Below, one piece after another: positions 28,496-39,063 of a DNA stretch of 64,000 nucleotides; within the stretch, counting starts at the first letter, position 1; each line of letters opens with the position of its first letter. Source of the DNA: Marinobacter shengliensis (GTDB taxonomy: Bacteria > Pseudomonadota > Gammaproteobacteria > Pseudomonadales > Oleiphilaceae); NCBI RefSeq assembly GCF_003007715.1, contig NZ_PXNO01000008.1, positions 36,074 through 100,073 on the forward strand. Reading direction: 5' to 3'. The notes beneath the pieces were generated by a model. It was given only the letters and a program-made list of their open reading frames with translations. It had not been told where the DNA came from and did not search any database. The position numbers and the translations under genes are program-made.

Positions 28496-30817
28496 ATGGC
28501 GCACGATAACAAGGTTGTCCATTTATCCGGCCAGAAACCGGTGGGCCGGTTTTCGCTTCCGCCTGCTCTTATACGGTTACGTGACGCATCCGGTCAGTCT
28601 CTGAAATCTGTGCTGGGGTCTTTCTTCGAGCAGGCAGACGACAGCCTGTTCGCCCTTGCGGATCGGGCTGGCTCTAATCAGGACCAGACAGCGTATTTCG
28701 ATGCCATGCGGGAGCTCAGACTGCGCCGCAAATCCATGGCGGTCTCGATGCTTCAGTATGTCAGCCAGGCCTTCAATGACTTTGGACGCTTCAAACCCTC
28801 GCACTCCGGTTCTGCCCTTGAGGAAGTCGATCAGGATTCCCTGAGCCTTTTGGATCACTCCGAACTCGAGCAACAGGTCGCCATTGATAACCTGGTGACC
28901 AAGCTGCGCAATCGTTACCAGGAGCCGGTCCGGATGCTGGCCGCTCGCGTGCGCCACCTGATGCCCGAGATTCAGATGTCTGATGATCAGATGCCCCTTA
29001 GCCCCGAGGTTATCTGTGGCGGAATTGCCGAGGCCTGTTCTGACCTGGATATCGATATTCGTGCCAAGCTGGTTGTACTCAAGCTTTTTGAGCGCCTGCT
29101 GGTGGATAAGCTTGCAGCCCTGTATGACCAGGCCAATAAAACCCTGGTAGCCGAAGGCGTGTTGCCAGATATGCGCCGGGCACCTGTCGGCGGTTCGTCG
29201 CCCCAGCAGAAGAGGCCGGTGCCACAGGCTGGAGCCCCGGCTTTGTCGCCAGGGCAGGCAGGTGCCGAGCACGGGTCGAGTGGTGCTGCCAGTTTCCCCA
29301 CGTTTTCGGAATTGAGTGCGCTGCTGCATCAGGGAGAGACATCGTCCGCCGCGGGCGGCCTGCCCGCGGGTGGCGTGACACTCGATACTGGCGGGTTGAT
29401 GGCCCGGCTCAGTGATCTGCAAGGTTCTCTCACCCAGGTATCCGGGGCAGAAGTGGTGCCATTGCGCCAGCAGATTGTCTCGGTCCTGCAGGAGCCGGGC
29501 GGCAAGAAAGCGGCGTTGGGCCAGGTGGACGGCGATGTCGTCAATCTCGTCTCGATGCTGTTCGATTTCATACTGGAAGATCGGCAATTACATCCGGTGA
29601 TGAAGGCGCTGATCGGGCGCTTGCAGATTCCGGTCCTGAAGGTTGCCCTGAGCGATCGTAATTTCTTCAATCGTGGCGGTCATCCGGTTCGCAAGTTGTT
29701 GAATGAACTCGCACTGTCGGCCATTGGCTGGTCCGAAAAGCGCCAGGGCATGCGGGACCCGCTCCGGGAAAAAATTGAAGAAGTGGTTGATCGTGTCCTG
29801 AATGAATTCACCGACAATGTCGAATTGTTCGAGGAGTTGCTCAAGGATTTCGGGCACTTTATGGATCTGGACCGGCGCCGTCGTGAGCTGGTTGAGCAGC
29901 GTCTTCGGGACGCTGAGGAAGGTCGGGCTCGCCAGGAACGTGCAAGCCAGGCGGCCACCAACCTCATTCAGGAAGAAACAGCCGGCCGTGAAATACCAGC
30001 TGCGGTGATGCAGATTCTCAGCGAGCCCTGGACTCGTTACCTGCAATGGGTGGTACTGCGTCAGGGCGAAGAAAGCGAGCAGTGGCAATCCGCCTGCGCG
30101 GTAACCGAGCGACTGATCTGGAGTGTGGACCCAAGGCCGGTATCGGATGAAACCCGCTCTGAGCTGCTTCGAGCAATACCGGAGGTGGTCGAGGACCTTC
30201 GCAGTGCTTTGCAGGAAATTTCCTGGGACCCGTTCTCAACCGACGCTGCCATTCGTGACCTGGAATTGGCTCATGTTGATGTTTTCCAGAAACTGGTAAC
30301 AGCTCCGGTCAGTGATGTCGAGAAGGCGCCGGAAGACCCTGCCCTGGCCGAAGAGGAGCTGGATCAGCCGGAGCAAATGCTGGCGCCACCGGAACCTCAG
30401 GTGGATGCCGGTGCCCCAGAGGAAATCGCGCAATCTGAAACCGAACCGGTCGTGGCGGAGACCGTTCAAAGTGACGCGCAGCCGGCAACGGAAGCGCCGG
30501 TGGCTGCTGAAGAAGCGCCGTCTGCCTCGGTTGTTGCGGCGGAATGGTTGGCCCGGGCAGATCAGCTCAGGGTTGGCTCGTGGATCGAGATGGTGCGCGA
30601 TGATACCCGTGTTCGCTGCAAACTGGCGGCCTTCATAAAGGCAACCGGCAAGTACATTTTTGTCAATCGCAGCGGCGCCAAGGTGGCAGAGTACCATCGG
30701 GATGATCTGGCGGTGGCGCTGCAGGACGGCGTTATTACGCTTCTGGACGACGGCCTGATTTTTGACCGGGCGCTGGAATCCATCATCGATAACCTTCGCC
30801 ATAGTCGAAAGGATTGA
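28496..30817 (+). CDS. Large DUF1631 domain protein
   Basis: 773 residues from ATG 28496, chosen for a GGAG ribosome site 7 nt upstream; in-frame starts at 28421, 28427 and 28442 would add up to 25 residues. Residues about 1-600 match DUF1631 (SVLGSFFEQADDSLFALADRA, FDFILEDRQLHPVMKALIGRLQIPVLKVAL, AIGWSEKRQGMRDPL). An acidic Pro/Glu/Ala linker (about 610-685) leads to a C-terminal compact domain (LRVGSWIEMVRDDTRVRCKLAAF, YIFVNRSGAKVAEY) resembling a PilZ-like beta domain. No role is established; some old database entries label the family a phosphorylase without basis visible here. Confidence 0.78.
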   Translation: MAHDNKVVHLSGQKPVGRFSLPPALIRLRDASGQSLKSVLGSFFEQADDSLFALADRAGSNQDQTAYFDAMRELRLRRKSMAVSMLQYVSQAFNDFGRFKPSHSGSALEEVDQDSLSLLDHSELEQQVAIDNLVTKLRNRYQEPVRMLAARVRHLMPEIQMSDDQMPLSPEVICGGIAEACSDLDIDIRAKLVVLKLFERLLVDKLAALYDQANKTLVAEGVLPDMRRAPVGGSSPQQKRPVPQAGAPALSPGQAGAEHGSSGAASFPTFSELSALLHQGETSSAAGGLPAGGVTLDTGGLMARLSDLQGSLTQVSGAEVVPLRQQIVSVLQEPGGKKAALGQVDGDVVNLVSMLFDFILEDRQLHPVMKALIGRLQIPVLKVALSDRNFFNRGGHPVRKLLNELALSAIGWSEKRQGMRDPLREKIEEVVDRVLNEFTDNVELFEELLKDFGHFMDLDRRRRELVEQRLRDAEEGRARQERASQAATNLIQEETAGREIPAAVMQILSEPWTRYLQWVVLRQGEESEQWQSACAVTERLIWSVDPRPVSDETRSELLRAIPEVVEDLRSALQEISWDPFSTDAAIRDLELAHVDVFQKLVTAPVSDVEKAPEDPALAEEELDQPEQMLAPPEPQVDAGAPEEIAQSETEPVVAETVQSDAQPATEAPVAAEEAPSASVVAAEWLARADQLRVGSWIEMVRDDTRVRCKLAAFIKATGKYIFVNRSGAKVAEYHRDDLAVALQDGVITLLDDGLIFDRALESIIDNLRHSRKD

Positions 30818-30907
30818 AGGCGCGAATCCGCACCGTTCCATCCATAGCATCCACCGTCGCTTTGTGATTCAATCGATTGAACATCATAAAGCGACAGTGG
30901 ATACGCC

Positions 30908-31534
30908 TTGCCAATCTCTGACCCTTTCAATCAAGACAACAAGCATAACAACGACTCCCTCTCCAGCCAGGCTGAACAGTTAAGGCTGACCGGCCGTTAC
31001 CCTGGCAGCCGATGGGTGCCCTCGCCGAATTTTGGTGCAAGGCCTGAGGGCTCTGCCATTTCCCTGCTGGTGGTTCACAACATCAGCCTGCCTCCCGGGC
31101 AATTCGGGGGAACGGAGATTGAAGACTTTTTCTGCAACCGGCTTGACCCAGCCGCCCATCCCTATTTTGAATCCATCGTCGCCATGCAGGTCTCCGCTCA
31201 TGCCCTGGTGCGTCGCGATGGTTCAGTGGTGCAGTTTGTCAGTTGTTTGGACCGGGCCTGGCATGCCGGCCGGTCCTGTTTTGACGGCCAGGAAGAGTGC
31301 AACGATTTCTCTATCGGTATCGAACTGGAGGGGGCAGACGATGTTCCCTATACGCCCGAACAGTACCGGACACTCGCAGACATGGCGCGGTTGACCATGA
31401 TGGCCTGGCCCGAAATCAGCGCCGAGCGCATTACCGGCCACAGCGATATTGCGCCTGGCCGGAAAACTGACCCTGGTCCAGCGTTCGACTGGCGGTATTT
31501 TTCCCAGCTGTTGGCCCATGAGGAGATCGCCTGA
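30908..31534 (+). CDS. ampD: 1,6-anhydro-N-acetylmuramyl-L-alanine amidase AmpD
   Basis: 208 residues with a TTG start at 30908. A cytosolic zinc amidase of muropeptide recycling; its loss derepresses AmpC in many bacteria. Zinc ligands lie in LLVVHNISLP (first His) and TGHSDIAPGRKTDPGPAFDW (second His and Asp). N-terminal residues 1-35 are longer than in E. coli AmpD (183). Immediately followed by ampE with no gap. No ampC-ampR pair is in the window. Confidence 0.93.
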   Translation: MPISDPFNQDNKHNNDSLSSQAEQLRLTGRYPGSRWVPSPNFGARPEGSAISLLVVHNISLPPGQFGGTEIEDFFCNRLDPAAHPYFESIVAMQVSAHALVRRDGSVVQFVSCLDRAWHAGRSCFDGQEECNDFSIGIELEGADDVPYTPEQYRTLADMARLTMMAWPEISAERITGHSDIAPGRKTDPGPAFDWRYFSQLLAHEEIA

Positions 31535-32422
31535 ATGGTGTTTGTCGTGTTTCTTTTGGCCTACCTTATTCGGCGTCAGCTGGATAGCCGGAACCGGCTT
31601 GATGGCGACGTGCTTTGGCGTGCCTGGTTTCACCGGGGCGCGAAAATTCAGGCCGGAAAGGAGGATGCCATTACCTCCGGGCTGATCTGGATTCTGCTGC
31701 CCGGACTGGTGTTGGTGGGCGTTGTGTGTTTGCTGGAATGGTATGGATTCAGGCTGGCGGCCTATCCGCTGGAGCTGATCGTGCTGGTGTTGCTGATGGG
31801 CGCGCCGGGTTGGCGGCATCAGTTACGTGACTATTCGGAAGCCTGGAGCCGGGGCGACATGCAGGCGGCCTGGCGACATATCCAGAACCGGTTGCCACCG
31901 GAAGAGCGGGGCGCCGCGCTGTCACCAGAGGCCATGCATCTGTCGTTATCCAAGGCTCTGGTGATCGGGGTTTTCGAGCGGTTCTTCCTGGTGGCTTTCT
32001 GGTATGTGGTGGGTGGAATAGGTGCTGCCCTGGTTGCCCGAGGCCTGGTGGCGTTGTCTGAGCAATGGCCGCAGCAAGCGGCCCGCGCCCGATTCCGGAC
32101 TCTGGCCAACCTGGCCAGCTGGATTCCTGCTCGCCTACTGTCCTGCACGCTGGGGCTGGCCGGTGATCTCGCGGGCTGGTCGAAGGAGGCGAAGAAAGTC
32201 CTGCCCGGTTTTGGAAGAAAAACCTCGGAAGTCCTCATGATTTCCGCAAACGGGTCGTTAACCGGTTATGCGCTTGATCCAGCCCAGTTTGCGCGGTTGC
32301 ACCCGGATGAGTGGACAAGTTTTGGCGGGCGTAGCCTGGCGGCCATACGGGGATTGTTGAACCGGAGCATGCTGGTGTGGATCTGCGTTGCCGCGTTGCT
32401 GGTCATTGCCGGGGTGGTCTGA
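31535..32422 (+). CDS. ampE: AmpE-family inner-membrane protein
   Basis: 295 residues beginning directly after the ampD stop codon. Membrane segments are apparent near residues 1-12, 45-90, 150-180 and 275-295. The family is named for its operon with ampD and is proposed as a regulatory membrane protein of beta-lactamase signalling; molecular activity is unknown. Identification rests on position, size (E. coli AmpE 284) and the topology pattern. Confidence 0.85.
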   Translation: MVFVVFLLAYLIRRQLDSRNRLDGDVLWRAWFHRGAKIQAGKEDAITSGLIWILLPGLVLVGVVCLLEWYGFRLAAYPLELIVLVLLMGAPGWRHQLRDYSEAWSRGDMQAAWRHIQNRLPPEERGAALSPEAMHLSLSKALVIGVFERFFLVAFWYVVGGIGAALVARGLVALSEQWPQQAARARFRTLANLASWIPARLLSCTLGLAGDLAGWSKEAKKVLPGFGRKTSEVLMISANGSLTGYALDPAQFARLHPDEWTSFGGRSLAAIRGLLNRSMLVWICVAALLVIAGVV

Positions 32423-32462
32423 GGAGTGTCATAAAACATTACAGAATAACACTTAAAGGTGA

Positions 32463-32489
32463 TTAAGTTTTTCCGACCTTGGGCGATAA
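32463..32489 (+). promoter_or_regulatory. Sigma-28 (FliA)-type promoter before chemoreceptor gene
   Basis: TTAAGTTT, 11 bp, GGCGATAA closely follows the FliA consensus TAAAGTTT-N11-GCCGATAA, with one mismatch in each half. It lies 49 bp upstream of the chemoreceptor GTG. Placing a chemoreceptor in the flagellar late-gene regulon is consistent with known biology. Confidence 0.7.
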
Positions 32490-32537
32490 TCAAACAAAGA
32501 ATAAAGATTCAGTTATTAGAATCAGCGAGAGGGCGCC

Positions 32538-34568
32538 GTGAAATATTTGATCAATCCAGCTGTTAGCCTGATGAATCGGTTGCCCATGGTCTACAAGTTC
32601 AGCCTAATCAGCATCTTGTTCCTGGGCCCGATCATTGTCCTGTCGTGGTTGGTTATTTCCAGCCTCAATCAATCCGTTCAAACCATGACTCGCGGTATCG
32701 AGGGCCTTGCCGAACTTCGCAAGGTAGACCAGCTGTTGTCTTCGTCTATGGCTTACCGCGACTACCAGGCGCCGGGTGTGCTCAAGGATGAAGACGAACT
32801 CCTGGGCAGGGCAGGTGAGGCTGCCGAGAAGATTGATGGCCTGCTTTCAGACCTTGCTGGGCACAACCGCTCGTTCGATTCCTCTGGTTCCTGGAAGGAT
32901 CAGGTTCTGGCCTTGCAGGCGGAGTGGGAGCAACTGAAGCAGGACGACAACTACCAGGGCAACATAGACCCACAGTTCAAGTATTACCACGAGTTTGTTC
33001 AGAAGGTGCTGGCCCTGTTGCCGGCTACGATTGAAATTTCGGGACTTGGACAAGACGCCTCGCGGGAAAATCTGTTGCTGCTTGGGCTGGTGCGTAATGC
33101 GCTGCCTGAGGCGAGGACCGTTGTTGGCAGGGCCCGATCTTACGGTATCTTTGCCCTGGTGGATGGCCAGGTGGGTTATAACCTGAGCGAGATTTTGAAT
33201 GAAATCTATGACCAGCTGACCAACCGCAGCTCCCTGTTGTCGCCTGCCTTGTCGGTTGCGGTTGAAACCTCTCCCAAGCTGTCAAGCAGGGCCGGCGGCG
33301 CTGTGACGCGGGTCGATGAAAGCCTGATGGCGCTGCGCGAGCAACTGGACCTGAACATCATCACCCCGATGCGCCTGGAACAGCCCTGGCAGGAATTTGA
33401 CGCCACCGTATCCTCCCAGCTGGACTACTACGATTCACTCAATGACAGCATTTTCAATGTGGTTTCTGGCAACCTTGAACAGCGACTGCAGCGGGAGACC
33501 GGCCAGCGCAGGTTGATTGTAGGGGCTCTGATCGGCGTGATGCTTCTTGTGGTGTACCTCTACATCGGCTTCTTTATGTCAGTAAGAACCGCCATCAACC
33601 GGTTCAGTGAGGCGGCTCGCAGCGTCGCCGCTGGTGATATGACGGCGCACATCCAGCTTAACAATCGTGATGAGCTGGGCGAGCTGACCACCGAATTCAA
33701 TAATATGACGGACCGGATTGCCGAACTGATCCGCTCTGTCAGCGGGACCACGAATGATGTTGACAGTCAGGCGGTGAGGGTTAACGAGACTGCAGCAGCC
33801 AACAGTGAAGCGGTTGCCCGCCAGATGGAAGAGACCGGCCAGATAAACGAAGCCATGGGGCAGATGGTGGAGGCGGTCAACGAGGTGACTGAGAGTGCCC
33901 ATCGGGTAGCGGACAGCGCCGGTAGCGCAGAGCGTGATACCGAGACGGGCCGACAGGTTGTGGCGGCTACCGTGCAAACTATTAACCGTCTTGCGGAAGA
34001 AATCGCTGGTGCGGTAGCGGTGATAAACAGGGTCAGTTCAGACAGCGACAACATCAGCCAGGTATTGGTCGAGATCAAGGCCATAGCCGAGCAGACCAAC
34101 CTCTTGGCTCTGAACGCGGCCATTGAAGCGGCCCGGGCCGGTGAACAGGGTCGCGGTTTTGCGGTGGTGGCTGATGAGGTGCGTTCACTGTCTCAGCGCA
34201 CCCACAAATCGACCGAAGAGATTGAAGGCATGATCTCCCGCCTGCAAGGTGGTGTTAAAGAAGCGGTCTCTGCCATGACCTCGAGCCACGATGCCACCGA
34301 GCAAACCGTTCAGAAATCCGGCGAGGTGACAGAAGCACTGGACCGCATTGCTTCAGGCATCTCCGAGATTGTGGATATGAGCCACCAGATTGCCCAGGCC
34401 GCAGAAGAGCAGTCTGCGGTGGCCAAGAACGTGAACGCCAACGTGGAGCGTATCGGCGAGTTGGGGCAGAGCACTGCTGCCAACGCTGAGGAGACCCTGG
34501 CGTCGTCCCGTCAGATGTCGGAATTGACGGCATCGCTTCAGCGGCTGGTAGAGGCGTTCAAGGTATAA
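32538..34568 (+). CDS. Methyl-accepting chemotaxis protein
   Basis: 676 residues, GTG start. First membrane helix at about 20-45 ([20 protein letters not shown]), a large periplasmic sensor of about 270 residues, second helix at about 318-342 ([18 protein letters not shown]), a HAMP domain and the cytoplasmic signalling hairpin whose tip is [20 protein letters not shown] (about residues 517-536). It has no C-terminal NWETF-like tether. The sensor is long and mostly helical without a recognisable PAS or Cache motif, so the ligand is unknown. A sigma-28-type promoter precedes it. Confidence 0.93.
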   Translation: MKYLINPAVSLMNRLPMVYKFSLISILFLGPIIVLSWLVISSLNQSVQTMTRGIEGLAELRKVDQLLSSSMAYRDYQAPGVLKDEDELLGRAGEAAEKIDGLLSDLAGHNRSFDSSGSWKDQVLALQAEWEQLKQDDNYQGNIDPQFKYYHEFVQKVLALLPATIEISGLGQDASRENLLLLGLVRNALPEARTVVGRARSYGIFALVDGQVGYNLSEILNEIYDQLTNRSSLLSPALSVAVETSPKLSSRAGGAVTRVDESLMALREQLDLNIITPMRLEQPWQEFDATVSSQLDYYDSLNDSIFNVVSGNLEQRLQRETGQRRLIVGALIGVMLLVVYLYIGFFMSVRTAINRFSEAARSVAAGDMTAHIQLNNRDELGELTTEFNNMTDRIAELIRSVSGTTNDVDSQAVRVNETAAANSEAVARQMEETGQINEAMGQMVEAVNEVTESAHRVADSAGSAERDTETGRQVVAATVQTINRLAEEIAGAVAVINRVSSDSDNISQVLVEIKAIAEQTNLLALNAAIEAARAGEQGRGFAVVADEVRSLSQRTHKSTEEIEGMISRLQGGVKEAVSAMTSSHDATEQTVQKSGEVTEALDRIASGISEIVDMSHQIAQAAEEQSAVAKNVNANVERIGELGQSTAANAEETLASSRQMSELTASLQRLVEAFKV

Positions 34569-34588
34569 GGCAGTTGCCTCTGATCAGA

Positions 34589-34620
34589 AAAATCCGGCCC
34601 TCAGAGGCCGGATTTTTTTT
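34589..34620. terminator. Terminator overlapping the convergent gene end
   Basis: AAAATCCGGCC and GGCCGGATTTTTTT enclose CTCAGA. It ends chemoreceptor transcription and overlaps the last codons of the convergent cobalamin adenosyltransferase gene, whose C-terminal KKSGL is encoded by the hairpin. Confidence 0.88.
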
Positions 34621-35158
34621 GTTCCCAGAGAATTTCCTGGCTGCCATCCCGGCGGGCCAGCACTCGGGCAATGACAAACAGCAGGTCAGACAGCCGGTTC
34701 AGGTAGTGACGGGACGCGGTATTGATGGAATCTTCGTGGCCCAGCGCTACCACCACGCGCTCCGCACGACGGCAAACGGCCCGGGCCAGATGGCATTGTG
34801 CGGCGGCAGGACAACCTCCGGGAAGAATGAAGTTCTTCAATGGCGGCAAGTCGGCATTATGCTCATCCAGGGTCTGTTCCAGCCAATCAATATGGTCGTC
34901 GCTGATCACCTTGCTGCCAGGGATGGCGAACTCGCCGCCAAGATCAAACAGGTGGTGCTGAATCCGCCGGAACGTCTCGATCAGGCTGTCACCGGCTGGT
35001 AGCGCTTCAATCAACACTCCGATGTGGCAGTTGAGTTCATCCGCCATGCCCATGGCTTCCACGCGCTGGGCATTTTTGGCGATGCGGTTGCCATCGGCCA
35101 GCCCGGTAGAGCCGTCGTCACCGGTGCGGGTGTAGATCTTAGACAGGCGGTTGCCCAT
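34601..35158 (-). CDS. Cob(I)alamin adenosyltransferase, PduO type
   Basis: 185 residues. Makes adenosylcobalamin from ATP and reduced cobalamin. The PduO-type ATP motif is IYTRTGDDGSTGLADGNRI at the N-terminus, with RVEAMGMADELN following and the C-terminal LARAVCRRAERVV and NRLSDLLFVIAR motifs. It suggests the cell uses or salvages B12, although no cobalamin synthesis genes lie nearby. The stop codon is inside the convergent terminator hairpin. Confidence 0.92.
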   Translation of the reverse strand: MGNRLSKIYTRTGDDGSTGLADGNRIAKNAQRVEAMGMADELNCHIGVLIEALPAGDSLIETFRRIQHHLFDLGGEFAIPGSKVISDDHIDWLEQTLDEHNADLPPLKNFILPGGCPAAAQCHLARAVCRRAERVVVALGHEDSINTASRHYLNRLSDLLFVIARVLARRDGSQEILWEQKKSGL

Positions 35159-35183
35159 GAATTGTACTCCCGTTGATAAATGA

Positions 35184-36068
35184 TCAGTTCAGTTGTTGTA
35201 CCCGTTCAGTGAGCATTTGGTTCACCGTTGTTGCAATGCCGTGCTGCTGGCCAAGCCTGGTCAGATAACCGTTGATGAAGTCGATTTCCGTGGGGCGCCC
35301 TGCCAGCACATCCGCGCGCATGGAGGAGGTGTTGGTGGCGGTTCTGCGGGCAACCGCCTCAATGCTTTCGCGCAGAGCTTCCGGAGTTTGTTGCGGTTGC
35401 CCGGCGGCAGCCAGCAGGCGGCTGATTTCCTCGCACAATGGGTTGATCCACTGTTGGTAATACGGCTGCTCTAGTATTGCGCCGTTGGGACAGTCCAGAA
35501 TGGCGGTAAAGGCGTTGATGCCCGCGTTGATGACGACCTTCTGCCAGAGCCGGCCAAGTATGTCCTGTTCAGGGTGAACCTCAAGGCCGCTTTCGGCAAG
35601 TTGCTGGGCAACCCGGCCCACCAGGGGTTGCCCGGTAGGGTTTAAAGCACCAACCCAGGTAGCGCCGCAGCCTGCGTGAACGGTCAGGCCCGGTTCGGGC
35701 CGGTTGGCGCCTTCGGTGGTAGAAGCGGCTAGCACCGGGCGTTGCGGCCAGGTTTCTGAAACCTGCTGTTGGCTGCCCAGCCCATTCTGGAACAACACAA
35801 TGGGTGTCGAACTGGCAATCGAGGGCAGGGCATCTTTGAGGGCTTCGAGGGTGTCTCCGGCTTTGGTGGTCACCAGTAACAATTCAGGCGACTGACCAGG
35901 CTGTAGCCAGGGAATGGTGACGCTAAGTGATTTGCCTTCGATAGCCTGAAAGCGGTAACAGACGGGATCGGGCATCTGGCCCGGGCGGGGCACAAACGCT
36001 ACCTGCCCGGCAGGTAGCGTTGCGGCCCAGAGCCGGCCCATGGAGCCGGCGCCGAGGATGGCAATCAT
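35184..36068 (-). CDS. panE: 2-dehydropantoate 2-reductase
   Basis: 294 residues from ATG 36068; an upstream in-frame start at 36131 would lie inside valS. An NADPH-dependent ketopantoate reductase of pantothenate/CoA synthesis. The Rossmann motif IAILGAGSMGRLW is at the N-terminus; KVVINAGINAFTAIL near 175 and the C-terminal region with Glu/Ser active residues (RADVLAGRPTEIDFINGYL) are family marks. Begins 4 bp after the valS stop, so likely cotranscribed. Confidence 0.88.
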   Translation of the reverse strand: MIAILGAGSMGRLWAATLPAGQVAFVPRPGQMPDPVCYRFQAIEGKSLSVTIPWLQPGQSPELLLVTTKAGDTLEALKDALPSIASSTPIVLFQNGLGSQQQVSETWPQRPVLAASTTEGANRPEPGLTVHAGCGATWVGALNPTGQPLVGRVAQQLAESGLEVHPEQDILGRLWQKVVINAGINAFTAILDCPNGAILEQPYYQQWINPLCEEISRLLAAAGQPQQTPEALRESIEAVARRTATNTSSMRADVLAGRPTEIDFINGYLTRLGQQHGIATTVNQMLTERVQQLN

Positions 36069-36072
36069 GGCC

Positions 36073-38925
36073 TTACATGGCCTCGATTTCAGCCCGTTGT
36101 GCACTGAGCCGCTGCAGGCTGCCCTGGGCATCCTTCAGTTTATCTTTTTCCTTCTCTACGACGTCGGCTGGGGCCTTGGCGGTGAACTTTTCGTTGTTCA
36201 GCTTGCCCTCCAGGCGGCCGATTTCCTTGTTCAGGCGCTCCAGTTCCTTGTCCAGGCGCTTGAGTTCGGCATCTTTGTCGATCAGGCCGGCCATGGGCAC
36301 CAGCACTTCCATTTCGCCCACCAACTGGGTGGCGCTCATGGGAGCCTTGTCGCCCTCGAACCATTCCAGTTTCTCCAGCTTGGCCAGGGACATCAGGAAC
36401 TGGCGGTTGGCGTTGAGGCGGCGCTCATCATCAGCATTGCCGCCTTTCAGCAGAACCGGAACCTGTTTGGCCGGAGAGATGTTCATTTCGCCACGGATGT
36501 TGCGCACGGCCAGAATAACGCCCTTGAGCCATTCGATATCGGCAGCGACTTCCGCATCCTGCTTGCTGGCATCTGGCTGCGGGTAGGGCTGCAGCATGAT
36601 GCTGTCGCCCTGCTTGCCGGCGAGCGGGGCAATGCGCTGCCAGATTTCTTCGGTGATGAACGGCATCATCGGGTGTGCCAGGCGCAGTACAGCTTCCAGC
36701 ACGCGAACCAGGGTACGGCGGGTGCCGCGCTTGGCCTCGACACTGGCGTTGTCGTCGCTCAGGGCCGGCTTGGACAGTTCCAGATACCAGTCGCAGTACT
36801 CGTTCCAGATGAACTCGTACAGGGCGTAGGCGGCCAGGTCAAAGCGGTACTGGTCCAGGTGGCGGATGACTTCCTGCTCGCAGTGCTGCAGTTCGCTGAT
36901 GATCCAGCGGTCCGCCAGCGACAGCTCCACCGGCTCGTCGTTCACGCCGCAGTCTTCGCCTTCGGTGTTCATCAGCACGTAGCGGGCGGCGTTCCACAGC
37001 TTGTTACAGAAGTTGCGGTAGCCTTCCAGGCGCTTCATGTCCCAGTTGATGTCACGGCCGGTGGTGGCCATGGCCGCCAGGGTGAAGCGCAGGGCATCGG
37101 TACCGTGGGCGGCGATGCCTTCTGGGAATTCTTTCTCGGTGCGCTTGCCGATTTTCTCAGCCAGCTTCGGCTGCATCAGGTTGCCGGTGCGCTTCTCCAG
37201 CAGCTCGGGCAGGCTGATGCCGTCGATCATATCCAGCGGGTCGATCACGTTGCCCTTGGACTTGGACATCTTGTCGCCGTGCTCGTCCCGGATCAGGCCG
37301 GTTACATACACGGTATGGAAGGGTACCTGTGGGGTGCCGTCGTCGTTCTTCATGAAGTGCATGGTCATCATGATCATCCGGGCAACCCAGAAGAAGATGA
37401 TGTCGAAACCGGTCACCAGCACGTCGGTGGGGTGGAAGGTTTTCAGGCGTTCGGTGATTTCCGGCCAGCCCAGGGTGCCGAAGGTCCACAGGGCGGAGCT
37501 GAACCAGGTGTCCAGTACATCGTCGTCCTGCTTGAGTTCCAGTGTGTCTGAAAGCTGGTGTTTGCTGCGCACCTCAGCCTCGCTCCGGCCTACGTAAATA
37601 TTGCCATCGGCGTCATACCAGGCCGGAATCCGGTGGCCCCACCAGAGTTGACGGGAGATACACCAGTCCTGGATGTCGCGCATCCAGGCGAAGTACATGT
37701 TTTCGTACTGTTTGGGCACGAACTGGATGCGGCCGTCTTCCACCGCTTCAATAGCCGGTTTGGCGAGGGTTTTGGCATCGGCAAACCACTGGTCGGTCAG
37801 CATCGGTTCGATGACCAGGCCGGAGCGATCACCGCGGGGCACGCTCAGCACGTGGTCTTCGATTTTTTCGACCAGGCCCGCCAGTTCCATGTCGGCGATA
37901 ATCTGCTTGCGGGCCGCTTCCCGGCTCAGGCCAGCATAGGCGGCCGGCAGGGCGCTGTTGATCTCGGAATTCTCGGTGCCGTCGGCATTGAAGACTTCGG
38001 CCACCTCGCGAATGTTGGCGTCTTGCGTCATGACGTTGATCATGGGCAGGTTGTTGCGCTTGCCCACGGCGTAGTCGTTGAAGTCGTGGGCTGGGGTGAT
38101 CTTCACGCAGCCGGAGCCTTTTTCCGGGTCCGCGTGGTGGTCGGCCACGATGGGAATGCGGCGGTTTACCAACGGCAGTAGTACGTGCTGGCCAATCAGG
38201 TGCTGGTAGCGTTCGTCGTCCGGGTGGACGGCGACGGCGGTGTCGCCCAGCATGGTCTCGGGGCGAGTGGTGGCTACGATGACGTAGTCTTTGCCGTCCT
38301 GGGTTTTCTGGCCGTCTGCCAGCGGGTAGCGCAGGTGCCAGAAGTAGCCTTTCTCTTCCTTGTTCTCGACTTCAAGGTCGGAGATGGCAGTGTGCAGTTT
38401 CGGGTCCCAGTTCACCAGCCGTTTGCCGCGGTACACCAGGCCTTCGTCGTACAGGCGGATAAACACTTCCTGTACGGCTTTGTAGAAGCCGTCGTCCATG
38501 GTGAAGCGTTCGTTGTCCCAGTCGACGGAGTTGCCGAGGCGGCGGATCTGGCGGGTGATGGTGCCGCCGGAGTGTTCTTTCCAGTCCCAGATGCGCTTGA
38601 TGAATTCATCCCGGCCCAGGTCGTGGCGGGTTTTGTCTTCTTCTGCGGCCAGTTTGCGCTCGACTACCATCTGGGTGGCGATGCCGGCGTGGTCGGTGCC
38701 GACGGTCCACAGTGCGTTACGGCCCTGCATGCGCTTGAAGCGGGTGAGGGTGTCCATGATGGTGTGCTGGAACGCATGGCCCATGTGCAGGCTGCCGGTC
38801 ACGTTGGGTGGCGGGATGGCGATGCTGTAGGAGTCGCCTTCGCCGCTGGGGCGGAAATAGCCTTTGGATTCCCAGTTTTCGTACCACTGGCGCTCGATGT
38901 TTTCTGGCTGGTAGGTTTTTTCCAT
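36073..38925 (-). CDS. valS: Valyl-tRNA synthetase
   Basis: 950 residues from ATG 38925 ([11 protein letters not shown]); a start at 38958 would add 11. A class I synthetase with the HIGH-type motif in [12 protein letters not shown] (about 43-54), an editing domain in the middle, the KMSKS motif in [14 protein letters not shown] (about 555) and a C-terminal coiled coil ([20 protein letters not shown]) typical of ValRS. Long open frames on the opposite strand are shadows. Downstream of holC, separated by hairpin repeat C. Confidence 0.97.
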   Translation of the reverse strand: MEKTYQPENIERQWYENWESKGYFRPSGEGDSYSIAIPPPNVTGSLHMGHAFQHTIMDTLTRFKRMQGRNALWTVGTDHAGIATQMVVERKLAAEEDKTRHDLGRDEFIKRIWDWKEHSGGTITRQIRRLGNSVDWDNERFTMDDGFYKAVQEVFIRLYDEGLVYRGKRLVNWDPKLHTAISDLEVENKEEKGYFWHLRYPLADGQKTQDGKDYVIVATTRPETMLGDTAVAVHPDDERYQHLIGQHVLLPLVNRRIPIVADHHADPEKGSGCVKITPAHDFNDYAVGKRNNLPMINVMTQDANIREVAEVFNADGTENSEINSALPAAYAGLSREAARKQIIADMELAGLVEKIEDHVLSVPRGDRSGLVIEPMLTDQWFADAKTLAKPAIEAVEDGRIQFVPKQYENMYFAWMRDIQDWCISRQLWWGHRIPAWYDADGNIYVGRSEAEVRSKHQLSDTLELKQDDDVLDTWFSSALWTFGTLGWPEITERLKTFHPTDVLVTGFDIIFFWVARMIMMTMHFMKNDDGTPQVPFHTVYVTGLIRDEHGDKMSKSKGNVIDPLDMIDGISLPELLEKRTGNLMQPKLAEKIGKRTEKEFPEGIAAHGTDALRFTLAAMATTGRDINWDMKRLEGYRNFCNKLWNAARYVLMNTEGEDCGVNDEPVELSLADRWIISELQHCEQEVIRHLDQYRFDLAAYALYEFIWNEYCDWYLELSKPALSDDNASVEAKRGTRRTLVRVLEAVLRLAHPMMPFITEEIWQRIAPLAGKQGDSIMLQPYPQPDASKQDAEVAADIEWLKGVILAVRNIRGEMNISPAKQVPVLLKGGNADDERRLNANRQFLMSLAKLEKLEWFEGDKAPMSATQLVGEMEVLVPMAGLIDKDAELKRLDKELERLNKEIGRLEGKLNNEKFTAKAPADVVEKEKDKLKDAQGSLQRLSAQRAEIEAM

Positions 38926-39063
38926 GGGATTATGCAGTGACCGTTTTGGTTGATTCACATAGGGAAATTCTGAGTGGGCCGATTATACATGGTCGCTTTG
39001 ATTGCGGCGAACCTTCGAGGCTCGTCGGGGCTTCGGTTTCGGTAGCCTGCTAGATCGGTGCGG

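Noticed and set aside
36040..37551. 503-residue open frame on the plus strand opposite valS
   Set aside because: It is the antisense shadow of a clearly conserved synthetase; GC-rich codon structure keeps the opposite strand open.
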